A stretch of DNA of 64,000 nt from Pseudoips prasinana (taxonomy: Eukaryota; Arthropoda; Insecta; Lepidoptera; Nolidae). Below, piece by piece: positions 40,514 to 52,980 of this stretch. Position numbers and translations under genes: made by a program. Below the pieces are notes generated by a model that saw only the letters and a program-made list of their open reading frames with translations, was not told where the DNA came from and made no database searches. Numbering within the stretch: position 1 is the stretch's first letter; each line of letters opens with the position of its first letter. Location: the NCBI GenBank assembly GCA_951640165.1, contig OX621258.1, positions 3,309,501 through 3,373,500 on the forward strand, in the 5' to 3' direction.

Positions 40514-41009
40514 CAGACGCCAGCATGTCTACCGCAATCTGTCAAATTTACCTAATTGAAAGTGAACCTTAAGCTAAATCGCATAGTCTAGTTTAGCAAT
40601 ACAACGTGGTAATGCAGCCAGTCTTCTGGGCACATTTTCTCATGGTCTACGGCGCCATCTGTAGTTAGTTTTAATTTATTTATGTATATAATTTACATTT
40701 TCGTAGATTTAGTTTTTCTTTCTAATGTAGGTAGTTATGTATATTCATAAGTTTATTTAGGTTCTTTGTTATTAAGTTAAGTTGATGATATTTATTTTAT
40801 TATTTATATAATTACATTTTATTTATTTATAAAAACTTAAAGAGATAGATTGCATATTAACAAATAACCAAAACTTACAAGTTACAGTTAAGTTAAATAC
40901 TTGTATTATTTAATGATTTAATTAAAACCTTAAGCTAAAGTGATAAAATGAAAATCTATAAAAGAAACTTGACAGCTTGGGGTAGCTGGATGTGCTGCCG
41001 TCTGTACAT
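40514..41009. mobile_element. MITE carrying two successive nested insertions
   Basis: Outer MITE ends GTACAGACGCCAGCA...(40514) and ...GCTGCCGTCTGTAC (to 41009). CCTTAAGCTAAA occurs at about 40568-40580 and again at 40927-40940, flanking an inserted GGCGCCATCTGTAG-type element. Inside that, about 100 bases (40795-40893) are bounded by TTAAGTT copies and are absent from the related copy at 30609-30765. Confidence 0.7.
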
Positions 41010-41149
41010 GCATAGAACACACATGTAGTAGAAACGATCAACTTGTGTTCCAGCAAACATCTCTGATGCTTTACAGAAGTGGAACAGCTCCTCTGTTAGT
41101 CTGGTCTTGGCCTGTTGGTTATTGACCAGGGTCACTAACCACCAGACCA

Positions 41150-41445
41150 ATAGACCAGTGGAAAATGCATTTAGTGAGCTCTGGCTGAGCAGTCCCGATT
41201 GCTCAGCCAGACAGCTCGTGGGTTCGATCCCCAACTTACTTATCGTATGGGCAGTGGTTTCCATAGCGTCAGAGTTGTTCAAGCTGCCCAGTAGGCCTCT
41301 GTCAGTTTAACGTGCCCTCCGAAGCACGGAGGTGCTCAGATATTATGCCACTTTGGCGGTTACCCATCTATGTATTGACAGCGAGGCTAGTTGCTTAGCC
41401 TCGCCAATCACTTACTTACTTACCGGTACTTGCCGGTGAGAGTAT
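41150..41445 (-). repeat. 5S-like SINE next to a tRNA-like SINE scrap
   Basis: 41205-41235 has 'ctcgtgggttcgatcccc' (B box). 41238-41445 is a minus-strand 5S-SINE copy with 'aactctgacgctatgg' and '...ggtaagtaagtaag' ends. Confidence 0.6.
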
Positions 41446-43079
41446 CTGGCTATCCCCAACTAGGGCAAAACTTTGTGTGATGAGAAAGATTATTTGTTTT
41501 GTGTATAGTTAAGATTTATCTATAATAGTAGTGCGTTAATTTGTCCCAAGACATTTTGCATTTGGTCACAATAACGGTTTCTTGTAAAGTATTACTTGAA
41601 AAGCTTTTCCGCTAGTTTTGTTACACGAAACATGCTTATATAAATCTTACATACACGCGGAGTAAGTACGTTATGTACAACCTTGATCTTTGATCTAACA
41701 GGATATCGCTAATAACAGCCGTATATAGTTTTTATATATTACATTAAACAGTTAACGACAGCCATTCATCCTATAACTATTGTAAAGTTGCCTCGTTAGT
41801 CTAGCCATAGCAGGTCCTGAGTTCAAATCACGGGTCGTGCCAAAAAGTGATTATTGGATTATTCCGTAAAAATAAATTTCTCAGTATCAGCCCGAAGTTT
41901 GGAAGTTGGCGTTAATTCACCCCCGTGCCTCGGAAAGCATGTAAAGCGGTTGGTCCTGTAGCTGACCTCCCAAAAGATGGGAGGATATGCCATAATCGCC
42001 ACGCTTGGCAGACGGGTTGGCAATCGCAGTTTGATGGTCATAGTACACAGAAAAACGGTGCTGCCTGTTCTATGGTTTCACTCGGACGATTTCTACTCCC
42101 CCCACGGGATGAGATGGGGTGATGACATTCTATGCCGTCACCACACAGCAGATAATTTAAATATCATAAACTTATTGTAGGTTTTCGTGTAATCTGTAGT
42201 CGAAGAACTAATTTCTTTTTTTGCAAAAGTTTAATAATAATAATTATTTTATTTAATAATAATAATTTTATTTGCCAAAAAAAGAAGTACAATGAATCTC
42301 GAACAATATTTTTGTTAGAATTTGTATACGTAATTACATATAATGTCCGATTTAATATCGAAACTCCCCGCACTAGGCTAGGCCTGTCCTGCAGGAAGTT
42401 TCTTTTCCCTGTTTAGGACCAGTAGTTTCAGAGAAGAGTTGAGATTCGGGAATGGTGAATTTTTGCGTCACTATTTCAGCCAAAAGACGTCCACTGCTGG
42501 ATATAGGAGTTACCGAATGGGGGTTCAAGTGGTCGCTATGCTCGACGCCGGTTGGAACATTCTTCATCAGATATTCTTATGTCAACCGGGACCGACAGAC
42601 TAACGTCCTGGATTCTGGTAATTCGAGACTTCCGACTAATACTGCGATAATGTCGAAACAGAACAATCGCAGTCCTAATATTTACCACAAACCCGGGTTT
42701 TAAATACTTACATGCTTGAAGATAAAGATAAAAATCATTTATTGTTTACAAATTGTAGGTGTTGTAATCATTGTTAGGTTCCACATGCTTCGCCATATAT
42801 ACGGCATGTAAATTTTTACAAATAAGTAGACAATAAATATATATGTTCAAATTATAGGATAAATAAACTAACGATTAAATATTCAATTATAAAATTAATG
42901 GTTTTTAATTATAAAAATATTATATAACAATATTTGAAATTAAATAGTTATTACAAGATTACAGTTACTAGAAGGTATAAATGACATAAAATACATTATT
43001 ACATTGTTAACATAAAGCTAAGTACTGAATTATAAAATTAATCACTGGAATGTCAAAAAATTATTGTAATTATAAACTA
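41446..43079. other. SINE scraps in otherwise featureless sequence
   Basis: 41790-41850 (tRNA-like head), 41930-42150 (GATGAT family, minus) and 42470-42510 are scraps. Open frames here are short and follow the repeats. No gene is supported. Confidence 0.5.
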
Positions 43080-43187
43080 CATTTTTAAGTCCCATGTTTT
43101 GTATTCTGTAACAGTATAAAAACAATGTTCTAGCAGCCATTTGCGTAATTTTACTCCAAAGGGTTTGATGGGAGTTTCTCTTAAGTT

Positions 43188-44532
43188 CTAAGGCAGTTTG
43201 TTAAAGAGGCTAATACACATAATATGATAAACATTGTTCTTATTTAGTGTAGTTCTACAATAGGGGACAACAAGTTTAGTTGGATCTCTGCTCCTTTGAA
43301 AACGGTCTTCTCTTTTGTCCTTAAAAAAGTTATGATGTTTCTTAATAAAAACCAATACTTCAAAAATATAAATACATATTAGGGGCATAATATTATGTTT
43401 TTTAAATAGGGGCCTGCAAGAGTCAAGCGGACCAGCGTCGTAGATAGCTCGAACGCATATTTTTTGTACGATGAAGGCTTTTTTTATATCTGTAGAATTC
43501 CCCCATATTATTAAACTGTACCTTAGATTTGATTCAATATATCCACTATATGCTGTGCGAGCGGTTCTATCATCTGATACATTACGTAGCTTTCTAAGAG
43601 CATAAACGAAGCGATTATGTCTGTTGCAAACATTATGGATATGAGCATTCCAGTTACAGAAGCTGTCTAGTGTAATACCTAAAAATTTAATTGTGGTTGT
43701 TTCATCAACATATTGTGTCTTCAATCTTTATTTTTATTCTGTAATCTTTGGCTTTGTAGGTTTGAAATTTATTGAATTTGGTTTTCGATATATTTGCACA
43801 GAGTCTATTAGATTGAAGCCATTTTAGGACCGAATGAACTGCTTCGTTTATTTTTAATTCATGCTGTGTCTGGCTTGAATCATTACTACTCGTATTATTA
43901 TCAGGCACTATGACTGATATATCATCGGCAAATAAAACACTTGATACTTGATACTCTATTGTATTGGGTAAATCGTTGATGAAAATAAAAAATAATAGAG
44001 GGCCTAGTTCGCTGCCTTGAGGCACGCCACGAGTATTCATTATATAAGTAGAGCGATACGTAGTGGATTCCAGATTTTCATTCAAGTTTGTTATTTCAAC
44101 ACATTGCTGCCGATTTTCCAAGTAAGTTTTAATCCAATTTAGTGCTACTCCTCTAATGCCATAATTTTTACATTTACTTACTAGGATTTTTGATCTGCGT
44201 AATCAAAGGCCTTGCTCGTGTCAAAAAACACTACAACTACTGGTGATTTTTTTGTCAATATACTCGGTTATATTTTTAATTAGAGTGAATGCCGCAAACG
44301 ATGTTGATTTATTATTTTGAAAACCGTGTTGTTCCTGCCTAATGACTTCATGTTTATTCAGAAAATCCATCAACCTTTTGTAAAACAACTTCTCAAAAAT
44401 TTTGGAAAACATTGGCACAAGTGTCATCGGGTGATAGTTGTTGGGATCTTTTCGATCGCCCTTTTTACGTAATGGCTTTACAATAGAATATTTGAGCTTA
44501 TCGGGGAATATCCCTTTTGTGAAAGAAATCAA
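43188..44532 (-). pseudogene. Decayed Jockey/CR1-like LINE reverse transcriptase
   Basis: Three minus-strand open segments in sequence (44532-44221, 44121-43705, 43724-43188) carry parts of one protein: an N-terminal RT part with IVKPLRKKGDRKDPNNYHP and QHGFQNNKS, then GVPQGSELGPLLF and the catalytic box FADD, then KFLGITLD and the C-terminal helical domain. The breaks between 44121 and 44221 and near 43710 are frameshifts. The 5' end stops against a 5S-like SINE at 44545. Non-autonomous remnant. Confidence 0.88.
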
Positions 44533-44544
44533 AATAATATTTTA

Positions 44545-44775
44545 TTATCGTATGGGTAGTGGTTACCCTAGTGTCTGAATTGTTCAAGCCGCCCAGTAGG
44601 CCTCTAACATGGCTTAACTAGTGTTGTCTCATGACTACAACCGGCTGTGCCCTCCAAAACATGGAGACGCTTAGAAATGAAACCACTTTGGTGGTCACCC
44701 ATCTAGGGACCGACCGCGAGCCTAGTAGCCTAACCTCGCCAATCGCTTACGGACCAGTGAGAAGATCTAGCTATA
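44545..44775 (-). repeat. 5S-rRNA-like SINE
   Basis: Starts 'cgtatgggtagtggttaccctagtgtc' and contains 'ggtggtcacccatctaggga', the reverse of the 5S-like core. 44776-45265 shows nothing recognisable. Confidence 0.7.
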
Positions 44776-45275
44776 AGCACTTATAACTGGATTTAAATAT
44801 CTGGTGTTAAATATATTACAGTTAGAGCAATAAATATAATAAACAAACAAAAAATTAAATTTTTTCTTACAATTTTGTAGGAGTTCGTATATTTTAATTA
44901 AAAGGTAGGGTGTTTCGTCTGTTCCAAAATAAAACAAGATGAACAATTATAATAATTGCTTCAAATAAAGCCTTAATTAAGGGTAAATTGAGGAAAAAGG
45001 TCCTTTTATTTTACCAAAAATAACTAAGCAGTAAGTTAATTTTCTACTCGAAAGCACATACATCAAAAATGTCTAGGGATGAATTACATTTTAAGTATCA
45101 AAAATTATCCAATTAATATCTACCAAATATAATATTCCAGACTGGCGTCTTACTTTAATGCCTATGTTTAAGTTATCTTATCAATAAATAAACCCCAATT
45201 GCAAAGTTATTGAAACCGCCCAGAAGTCGGTTCCGTTAAACCAAACTGCATTACTAAATAAGAGCATATTTTGCA

Positions 45276-45668
45276 TGGCCCCTCGAATTTATAACCACTT
45301 ACCAACCAAACTGCTTGAAACATTAGAGTTTGTCGTGTTCAAGCGTAATCTTAAGAAATGGCTTATTGAAAAGTGCTACTATGCTGTTAACGACTATTTG
45401 ACGGATATATATTTATAATTCATGTTGTTTTAATGTATTTTTTATATTTTTAAGGTATTAGTTATTTTCTTCGTTATTTTCTCTGTAATTCTCTTGACAT
45501 TCATTTTTTAATTGTCACATTTATATTTGGTAATTTTAGGTAAATGTTTGTTTTGCGAGCATTTTTTAAAATATTTGCATGCCTAAAAGCTGATTATGGT
45601 GATACCTACTACCTTTGTAATACCTAATGTAAACCACCCATTTTCGCAAATAAAATATTTGATTTGAT
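45276..45668 (+). pseudogene. LINE ORF2 C-terminus and 3' UTR
   Basis: A 47-codon end (MAPRIYNHLPTKLLE..., then FKRNLKKWLIEKCYY) is the usual last segment of a Jockey/CR1-like ORF2, followed by a UTR and an (ATTTG)n-type tail at 45655-45668. 45669-46032 holds nothing I can name. Confidence 0.65.
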
Positions 45669-46032
45669 TTGAAGTCTTCTGATTTGCCTTATTGACTATT
45701 GTCTAATGACCACAGCCGATTTTGAAATGAGACTACCTAGATTATTAATCCCATTGAACACTCCGAGTGATCAGTGAGGGGTGTGAGGCCTTAACCAAAC
45801 TTAGCCTTACACGGGCCTTAAAACCAGGTAAGCCATTATGATAAAAGTGATAATATTAAAAGTAGGATATAATATCCACTGATAACATAATTTACTACGA
45901 TGATATAGTAACGGATAAGCTGTGTTTGATTATCACAACCACTTATTCTTATCAGAGAATCCTTATCTTTAAGTTGATACCTATTAAGTTGATACTTGTA
46001 TGTTTATTAAGTGTTACATCAATTAATTAAAT

Positions 46033-46300
46033 CTGAGGCGCTCATAGCCAGATGCTCTCACGGGTCCGTAAGCGATCGGCGAGGTTAAGCAACTAGGCTC
46101 GCGGTCAGTCTATAGATGGGTGACCGACAAAGTGGATTAATTTCTGAGTGTCTCCGTGCTTCGGAGGGCACGTTAAGCTGTCGGTCCCGGTTGTTATATT
46201 TAGACAACAGTCGTTAAGCCATGTCAGAGGACTACTGGGTGGCTTGAGCAACTCTGACACTAGGGTTACCACGTTTGTTGTTTGTTTATCGAATGGGTAT
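46033..46300 (+). repeat. 5S-rRNA-derived SINE
   Basis: Includes 'gcgaggttaagcaactaggctcgcggtcag' and 'agatgggtgaccg', with the family tail near 46260-46300. 34785-35050 is the reference copy. Confidence 0.75.
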
Positions 46301-46374
46301 ACGATAAACAAACAAAACAATTAATTAAATACCAATAGTACCTACCTAGCAGTCAAATATATGTTAACACATAG

Positions 46375-46590
46375 CTCGTAGAGCCGACGGCCGCTGAAAC
46401 AGAAAGGTTCTCAAGTGGTGGACGAACCGGAAGACTCAGCGTGGGCAGCCCCCCTACAAGATGGACCAATGAAATTCTGAGGGTCACTGGAAGTCGCTGG
46501 ATGCGGATAGCGCAAGGCCGGCAATTGTGGAGATCTTTGGAGGAGGCCTTTGTCGAGCAGTGGGCGACTTTCGGCTTATAGTCATACTAA
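46375..46590 (+). repeat. (TGA)n LINE ORF2 3' fragment
   Basis: Frame-broken copy with 'cggccgctgaaacagaaaggttctcaagtgg' and 'gtggagatctttggaggaggcc'. Confidence 0.7.
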
Positions 46591-47575
46591 CTGTGCCCCG
46601 CGGTTTTACCCGCGTTAAATTTTATAAATTATGAGAGCTTCTTCCCCGTAGGTGATAAAATGTAGCCTATATGTTGACCCAACCTCTTAGTAATATTCAT
46701 GCAAAATTTGAAGTAAATCCATGCAGTACTTTTTGAGTTTATGCCGGACATACATACAGATAAACAGGCAAATACACAAAAATGTGATGATAATATAGTT
46801 TATTGCACTTCCCCAGTGAAGCTACATAAAGAGTGAGATGGTTGTGGTGTGTATCCATATCTCTGAAAATAATCTATCTCTTATACAACACCACATAATA
46901 AGAGCTCCTCTTAAAGAATGTATACGACACTTATTAAAATAAATAAAACAAATAAAAAACGTTTTATTCACGTAAACTTTTAAAAAGCATTCATTTTAGG
47001 TTTGATAGCTTTAGCAAGAGGAAATAAAAACGTCAAAACTACAACATATTGCTGTTATTTAAATCACATAATATGTAGCCTATATGTTGACCCGATCTCT
47101 TAATAATATTCATGCAAAATTTGTAGTAAATTCATGCAGTACTTTTTGAGTTTAGCCTGGACATACATACAGACAAACAGATAAACAGGCAATCACACAA
47201 AAATTAACAAGTATCCTTTTTAAAAAGTATTCAATGTACAGTTTTGACTTTCTTCTTTCTTTGATTTTATGTATAACTAGCAGCCCGGTACGTGCTTCGC
47301 TACGTATAAGGCATAGTAATAAAAAAAATATTATTAAGTTCATTTATTCAAACAAAAAATTATTTAAAATTACTAAAAGATGTTGATTTTACACGTTTTC
47401 AAGACTATTTTTAAATTTTCTCTACGTACAAACCTTCCCTGGACTTCCATGACTAATTCAAGACCAAAATTACCCAAATCGGTAAAGGCGTTGTTGAGTT
47501 ATAGCATTACAACGAAAAGTGGCATTAATTTTTATATATATAGATTATGTATAATAGAAAACAAATAGAATAGAT
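46588..47575 (+). repeat. CTAGCTG-family pieces and a related CTAGCAG-type repeat
   Basis: 46588-46790 and 47060-47200 are CTAGCTG-type pieces. 47276-47548 is a different family ('ctagcagcccggtacgtgcttcgctacg' to 'tatatatatagatt'), whose inverse copy is at 54942-55188. Confidence 0.6.
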
Positions 47576-48250
47576 AGATTTTGAGACGGAACCAACATCT
47601 CTTTTTATCAGATACAAGCTTATCTTACCAATAGGTATGCATTACCGAGCTCCAGATCCAATCATCTAGTATACGCATCTAAAACGCTTGCCGAAGTAAG
47701 TCACTGTTGTTGAGGAAATGTTACTATAGCATAGAAGAGTTTCTCAAAGATAACCCTGTAGCCTCTAGACATAAAAAGTACCGTCTACAGTAGCGCTTTG
47801 AAATTAAAAGGATGTAGTAATATGTTAATTTTTATTGAATTTTATTAATTATTATTTATTGATTTGGCCACAAATTTTATAATTATTATTTTTAACTATT
47901 TTGACAACTCTTGCAAATTTTACTGTAATTAATTTTTATTGCAATTATTTTAAATATCTAAGGTTTAATCGAGTGTTATTTATTGATAAATGTTGACATT
48001 ATTTTTTAATTATTTTTATTGTAAAATTGTAATTGTGTGATTTATTTATGTGTGTAAATTCAGATACAAATGATTTTGTTTATGAATAAATGACTATGAC
48101 TATGACTAAACCGAATCACGTCCACAAAGGTCTCCCTATGGCTTTCTACAATAGAGTTGTCTATTGGAGGGATATGTCATAATCGCCACGCTTTGGCAAT
48201 TGCAGTATGATGATTATAGTAGAAAGATAGATTGTGCTACCAGTTCAAAG
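47576..48250. other. AT-rich, no gene recognised
   Basis: 48110-48240 is a GATGAT-family scrap. Otherwise nothing. Confidence 0.4.
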
Positions 48251-48662
48251 TTAAAGTCAAAAATTCTTTATTCCGTAAAAATTTTACATTTATGTGGAAT
48301 CGTCATATTTATTTTTACCCTACCGTGCAGTGCATGACGTGGCAGCTACTGAGAAACAATGCCAGAAAACTCAGTAGGAATCCTTTTTTAAAATAAAATA
48401 TACTTAAGTTTAATTACAATCATGTGTGTTGACTCAGAACAACTCAATCCCAAGCACTTTTATCACTTAAATAATCAGAAATATTGTAATATGCCCTGCT
48501 ACACAATTTGGCCTTAATAATTATTTTAAACTTATTCGTAGACAATTCTCTAATATCATTGGGGAGTTTGTTATAGAATCTTATACATTGCCCCATAAAA
48601 GAGTTATTTATTTTGTGGAGACGGGTAGTGGGGAATCGTTTTAACTGTCTTGCATCCCGCAA
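48250..48662 (-). pseudogene. LINE ORF2 C-terminus and 3' end
   Basis: Minus-strand frame 48662-48444 reads like SFMGQCIRFYNKLPNDIREL and ends DYLSDKSAWD. It is the same family as the nested copy at 38770-39222, together with the shared 3' part 48250-48440. Confidence 0.75.
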
Positions 48663-48738
48663 CGAATTTAATCAGAAATTTTCTAATTTCTGATTAAATT
48701 CGTTCTATACATATGTTATTTCTAATTACATATGTATA
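48661..48738. repeat. Two adjacent palindromes
   Basis: CGAATTTAATCAGAAATT pairs with AATTTCTGATTAAATTCG (48661-48700), and CTATACATATGT pairs with ACATATGTATAG (48704-48738). Confidence 0.85.
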
Positions 48739-49244
48739 GTGGATATTATCTTCTACCAACGGCAAGCCTCGTATCAGAAAAGGTTTTATTTATAAACTCG
48801 CACCATATATTAGGTACTTATCAGAGCCTAGTGCTATCAGTACGACTACACTTTTAGTATGACAGCGTGTCACACCCACGAGAAATGTCTTTATAATTAT
48901 CTTCATACCAAAAATCTTTATAATTATCTTCATACCAAATAATAAGCTCCTCGCCGAATTTCGGCCACGGCGGCCAGTCACAACAGAGAATAGCCAACTG
49001 CGCGGGACATAATTATTATAGTGCTCAAGTGTGTGCGCAAACACAGGAGCACTTTCTATTTTCTATTCCATCACTCTCGTGGTTCGATCGGACGCCTAGC
49101 GACACGAGCGGAAAGAGGCCAGGCACAAGACCGACGGCTTTACGTGCTCTCCTAGGCACGGGGGTATAATACCACCAACTCCCAGACTTGGGGCTTACAG
49201 AAAAGTCCCAAAATCACTTTTGACCCGACAGGATTTGAACCCTG
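48739..49244. other. No gene recognised
   Basis: A 27-base direct duplication ('tttataattatcttcataccaaa') is present near 48889-48940. Nothing coding. Confidence 0.45.
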
Positions 49245-49400
49245 GACTAAGCGGCTAAGACAGTCGCCTCGCCGCTTCGTGTCGCGGTTTCGAGTCCCGC
49301 GCCGCACAACTATGTGTGTGACCCATAAATAGTTGTTCTGAGTCTGGATGTAATTTGTGTCCGTCTAGTAAGTAAGTAAGTAAGTAAGTAAGTAACTCTT
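49245..49400 (+). repeat. tRNA-derived SINE, type 2
   Basis: Head 'aagcggctaagacagtcgcctcgcc' with B-box-like 'cggtttcgagtcccgcgcc', and tail (TAAG)n at 49370-49395. Copies: 51128-51387 and 59070-59232 (minus), 56700-56840 (plus). Confidence 0.75.
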
Positions 49401-49566
49401 TATTGTACACCAAAAAATAATACATAAAAAGAACTTTGAGCATGTTAAGATTGTACAAATGGCGGCCTTATCGCTAAGTGCGATCTCTTCCAGGCAACCG
49501 TTGAATGGACCAGGAGTAAAGAAAAGGCATTTGGGTATTTGTTGGCATAATTAGCAGAAAGGATAT

Positions 49567-49620
49567 TTTTTTTTTTTTTTTTTTTTTGTTTTTACCATGG
49601 GTACTTTTAACAATACATAA

Positions 49621-49679
<59 letters not shown>

Positions 49680-49690
49680 TATATATATTT
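49567..49690. repeat. Poly-T and (AT)n microsatellite
   Basis: A T run at 49567-49587 and a long alternating AT run at about 49632-49672. It borders the 3' end of the LINE at 49695-51070, and its minus-strand reading is A-rich, so part may be the LINE tail. Confidence 0.85.
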
Positions 49691-49694
49691 TTTT

Positions 49695-51070
49695 TTAAAT
49701 GTCCAGTGACTGAGCACCTCTCACTGTCTCGATTCGTAAATTTTTCGATGATCTCAATAACCTCGAATGTGTCTCGTGGAGGAACTCAAAACGTTCTTTT
49801 AAGTAAGTCGGAGTAGCTGGGTTGAACAGTATACTATATAGAAGAGAAACAATGTGAGCATTCCGGCGAAGTCGTATAGGTAACCACTTGAGTTTTGCAC
49901 GAAATTCGGAAACATGATCATATTTACGCAAACCAAATTTTAATATGAATCGAATACAGAAATTTTGGAGCCTCTCAAGTTTGTTTAATTGGTCCTCCGT
50001 GATATCGAGATAGCTGGCATCAGCGTAGTCTAAAATCGGTAGGAGAAGGGAATGGGCTAGCGCAATCTTGGTGGTGGTCGGCAAAAAATTACGAAGTCGT
50101 CTAAGTGACCCAGCGGAAGCAAACATTTTTCGACTAACTTCTTTAACCTGTGGGCCCCAGGATAACGTGGTATCGATATGTATACCAAGGTTTTTCACCG
50201 TCTTCGAGAGCGGTATGACTGAACCATTAAAGCGCACCTGTGGTACAAGCGACCAGTCTACCATAGAAATCTTTCTGGAGCTACCAACAACAATGACTTG
50301 CGTTTTAGATGTGTTGATTTGCAGTCCATAAGACCTAGCCCAGCTACTTATTTGACATAAATCGGTATTAATATTATCAATGGCTTCGTGAAGCTCTACA
50401 AGTGGTGCTTTTGAATAAATTTGAAGATCATCTGCGTAAAGGTGGTAGGATGAAATAAGTTGATTGGATATGGAATTTATGAAAATTGCAAAAAGTAACG
50501 GAGATAGAACGCCACCCTGAGGCACACCAACATCTGTATTGCACCACGAAGAGTAGCAGTCATCAATACGTATACGTTGCCGGCGGCCAGACAGGTAATT
50601 ACGAAACCAGTCAATTGCCGTTGGAGATATGTTAATAGAGCAGAGTATACCTATCAAAATATCGTGATCGACGGTGTTAAATGCATTACTGAAATCGAGT
50701 AATGCTAACACCGTCAGATCACCTTCCTCCATGCCTGACCTAATATCCTCCGTAATATGAATCAAAGCGGTCGTGGTACTATGACCAGGACGGAAGCCGG
50801 ATTGGACAGGATTCAGGAGATTATTTTTGCATAAAAAGGAGTTCAATTGGTTATGAATAAGGCGTTCTAGGACTTTGGAGAGGAATGGCAGTATGGAGAT
50901 AGGACGGTACTCGGAAAAGGAACTTGGATTGGATTTTTTTGGTAACGGGGTTATTTGGCCGTCTTTCCATGCTGATGGAAAGGCCCCATGGGATAGGGAA
51001 AAATTAAGGATATGGCATACGACAGGAAGGATTTCATCAAGGATGGGAATGAAAATGTCTAGTATATGTT
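49695..51070 (-). pseudogene. 5'-truncated LINE reverse transcriptase (CR1/Jockey-like), long open frame
   Basis: The minus strand is open from about 51068 to 49695 (roughly 458 codons) with an RT core: PLPKKSN...YRPISILPFLSKVLERL, NPVQSGFRPGHSTT, LLDFSNAFNTVDH, GVPQGGVLSPLLF, catalytic YADD, KTVKNLGIHID, and the C-terminal LERLQNFCIRFI and PTYLKERF segments. Endonuclease and the N-terminal RT part are missing. An ATG-based frame begins at 50846, but the sequence continues open upstream. No stop or shift was found, so truncation on insertion rather than decay is the main damage. Confidence 0.9.
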
Positions 51071-51387
51071 TGTAAAGTACCCCGCGACATAGGGATTAGA
51101 TTCCCTAGTGCGGACGTTGTTTTTTTAAAAAAGGCCGCGTGTGAATAATATCCCAGTATATTATTATTATTATTTTCTTTCTTTTTTTGAAAGACAACAC
51201 CCGCACTAGGGAATCTAATCCCTGTGTCGCGGGGTACTTTAAAAACATATAATAGACGGACACAAATTACATCCAGACTCAGAACAACTATCTATGGGCC
51301 ACACAAATAATTGTTCGGCGCGGGACTCGAACCCGCGACAAGGAGCGGCGAGGCGTCTGTCTTAGCCGCTGCGCCACACGTGCAGTC
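51071..51387 (-). repeat. tRNA-derived SINE, type 2, with an inverted scrap
   Basis: 51128-51387 is a near full-length minus-strand copy: B box 'cgggttcgagtcccgcgcc' and A box 'tggcgcagcgg' read on the minus strand near 51315-51380. 51071-51127 repeats the SINE's 'gtaccccgcgacatagggattag' region in reverse, making a hairpin with it. Confidence 0.85.
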
Positions 51388-51423
51388 TAATATATAACAA
51401 CATACATACATACATACATAGAC

Positions 51424-51780
51424 TCACGCCTGTTTCCCAGAGGGGTAGGCAGAGACAACGGATTTCCATTTATCACGATCTTTGCATACTTCTTTTGCCT
51501 CGATTACTGTCATTATATTCTTCATACATGCTCGCCGGTTTAGGGTACTTCTGACCTGCCCTTTCTTGAGAACATCTCCAATTTGGTCAGAGAATGTTCG
51601 ACGTGGTCTTCCCCTTCCGGTTGTCCCATTCACATAGGCCAGGTATACTTCTTTTGTCAATCTTCTTTCATTCATCCTTTCTAAATGGCCAAACCATCTC
51701 AGCATGCCTTTTTCAATCTTTGTGACTACATCCTCTTTCACACCACATATATAACAACATAGTTTAATAAATCGTTGCAT
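51424..51780 (-). pseudogene. RTE-like LINE ORF2 C-terminal fragment
   Basis: Open frame with [23 protein letters not shown] and [17 protein letters not shown], the end of ORF2 in RTE-type LINEs. No RT core is attached. The same piece is at 56303-56535 (plus) and scraps at 175-475 and 39795-39895. Confidence 0.75.
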
Positions 51781-52428
51781 AAAATACTTTGTGAGAGATG
51801 ATGCCCTATTTACGAAATAATAAATACAGATGTATTTACAAAGACCAAATAAGTATAAGATTAAAATAAACGTTCTATTTTCGTGAGTTATTCCTGAAGT
51901 GTCGTGTAGCTCTAATTATACGTCAACCTACTACTTCCTTACACGTTAGATAATTATAATAAATATCTCGAGGATATTTATCTTAGATAAATATCACTTT
52001 TAGATCAACATTACTGAAAGTGGGTGTAGATATGACAGGTGATAGATAACGCAAGCCAACAATAAATACTGCGTGTTCATATTGTGATCATCAACTGTAG
52101 CCACGTAAGCATGCATACAAATATCTAATCAGATATTTTTTAAGGATTTATTTAAGAAAATTAGCCCACTTGTGAAACGTGTGTATTTCTACATCTAACT
52201 AAAATTGCAGGTGACTATAGAGATATGTGATATAATAAAATATGTGATAGAGGCAGGTGAATATATAGACCTTCAAAACGACCAAGTGGTCGACTTAGAC
52301 CAAGCTGTATTTTGACAAGGTTTATAGAATTGAAGCTTGGCAATACATCTAAAGTAATAAATATTCAAAAGTGAAAGCATTATAGGTATATTTTGTAGTT
52401 TGCGCTTAACATTAGGTGCGTTGTTTAT
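51781..52428. other. No gene recognised
   Basis: AT-rich sequence without supported features. Confidence 0.4.
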
Positions 52429-52689
52429 TTGTTCATGTATTGGGGTCAGGTTTTTATTTCAAATCATACCCGAGTTATATTGTCTTTTATTATTTCGTAT
52501 GTACAGGAACTTTGTTTTTCTTTAACAATACACGTATTTTTAATCTACTTCAAAGAATTTAATAAGAAATATAAAGATGCAATGTTTTTTAAACGTGATA
52601 TCTCCGTTAGTCCTAACATATTTAAAAATAAATTAAAAAAGATTTTGCTGGAAGGGTGCTTTTACTCAGTGGACGAATTTAAATTTTAA
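52429..52689 (+). pseudogene. LINE ORF2 C-terminal fragment
   Basis: Last ~35 codons (FKNKLKKILLEGCFYSVDEF) match the helical end typical of CR1/Jockey ORF2. The rest of the frame is weak. The 3' UTR may run to about 52980. Confidence 0.5.
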
Positions 52690-52980
52690 GGTGACTTTAT
52701 TAATTATTAATTATGTTTCTTCGTATATTTCGTTTTCGTTTATTCATTATTGTATTTTTATTGGTATTAGTATATAATTTCCTTTATTTTTATTTTTTGT
52801 GTCTAGTATGTAAGTTTTGTTAATATTCAAATACGATTGTAAAATTGTTCTCTGAACAAAAATTATTAAAAAATTAATAACGTATTTTAATAATTTTATT
52901 CGATAGGCTTGAAAGCATGTCAGAATGCTCCCATATAAATCATGTTCGATTAGGTCGTAGTAAATCAAAGTTGTATAATT

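Noticed and set aside
49632..49672. CRISPR-like or regulatory repeat
   Set aside because: Simple alternating AT microsatellite.
51310..51385. Possible tRNA gene on the minus strand
   Set aside because: Good B box, but followed by the type 2 SINE body and repeated elsewhere.
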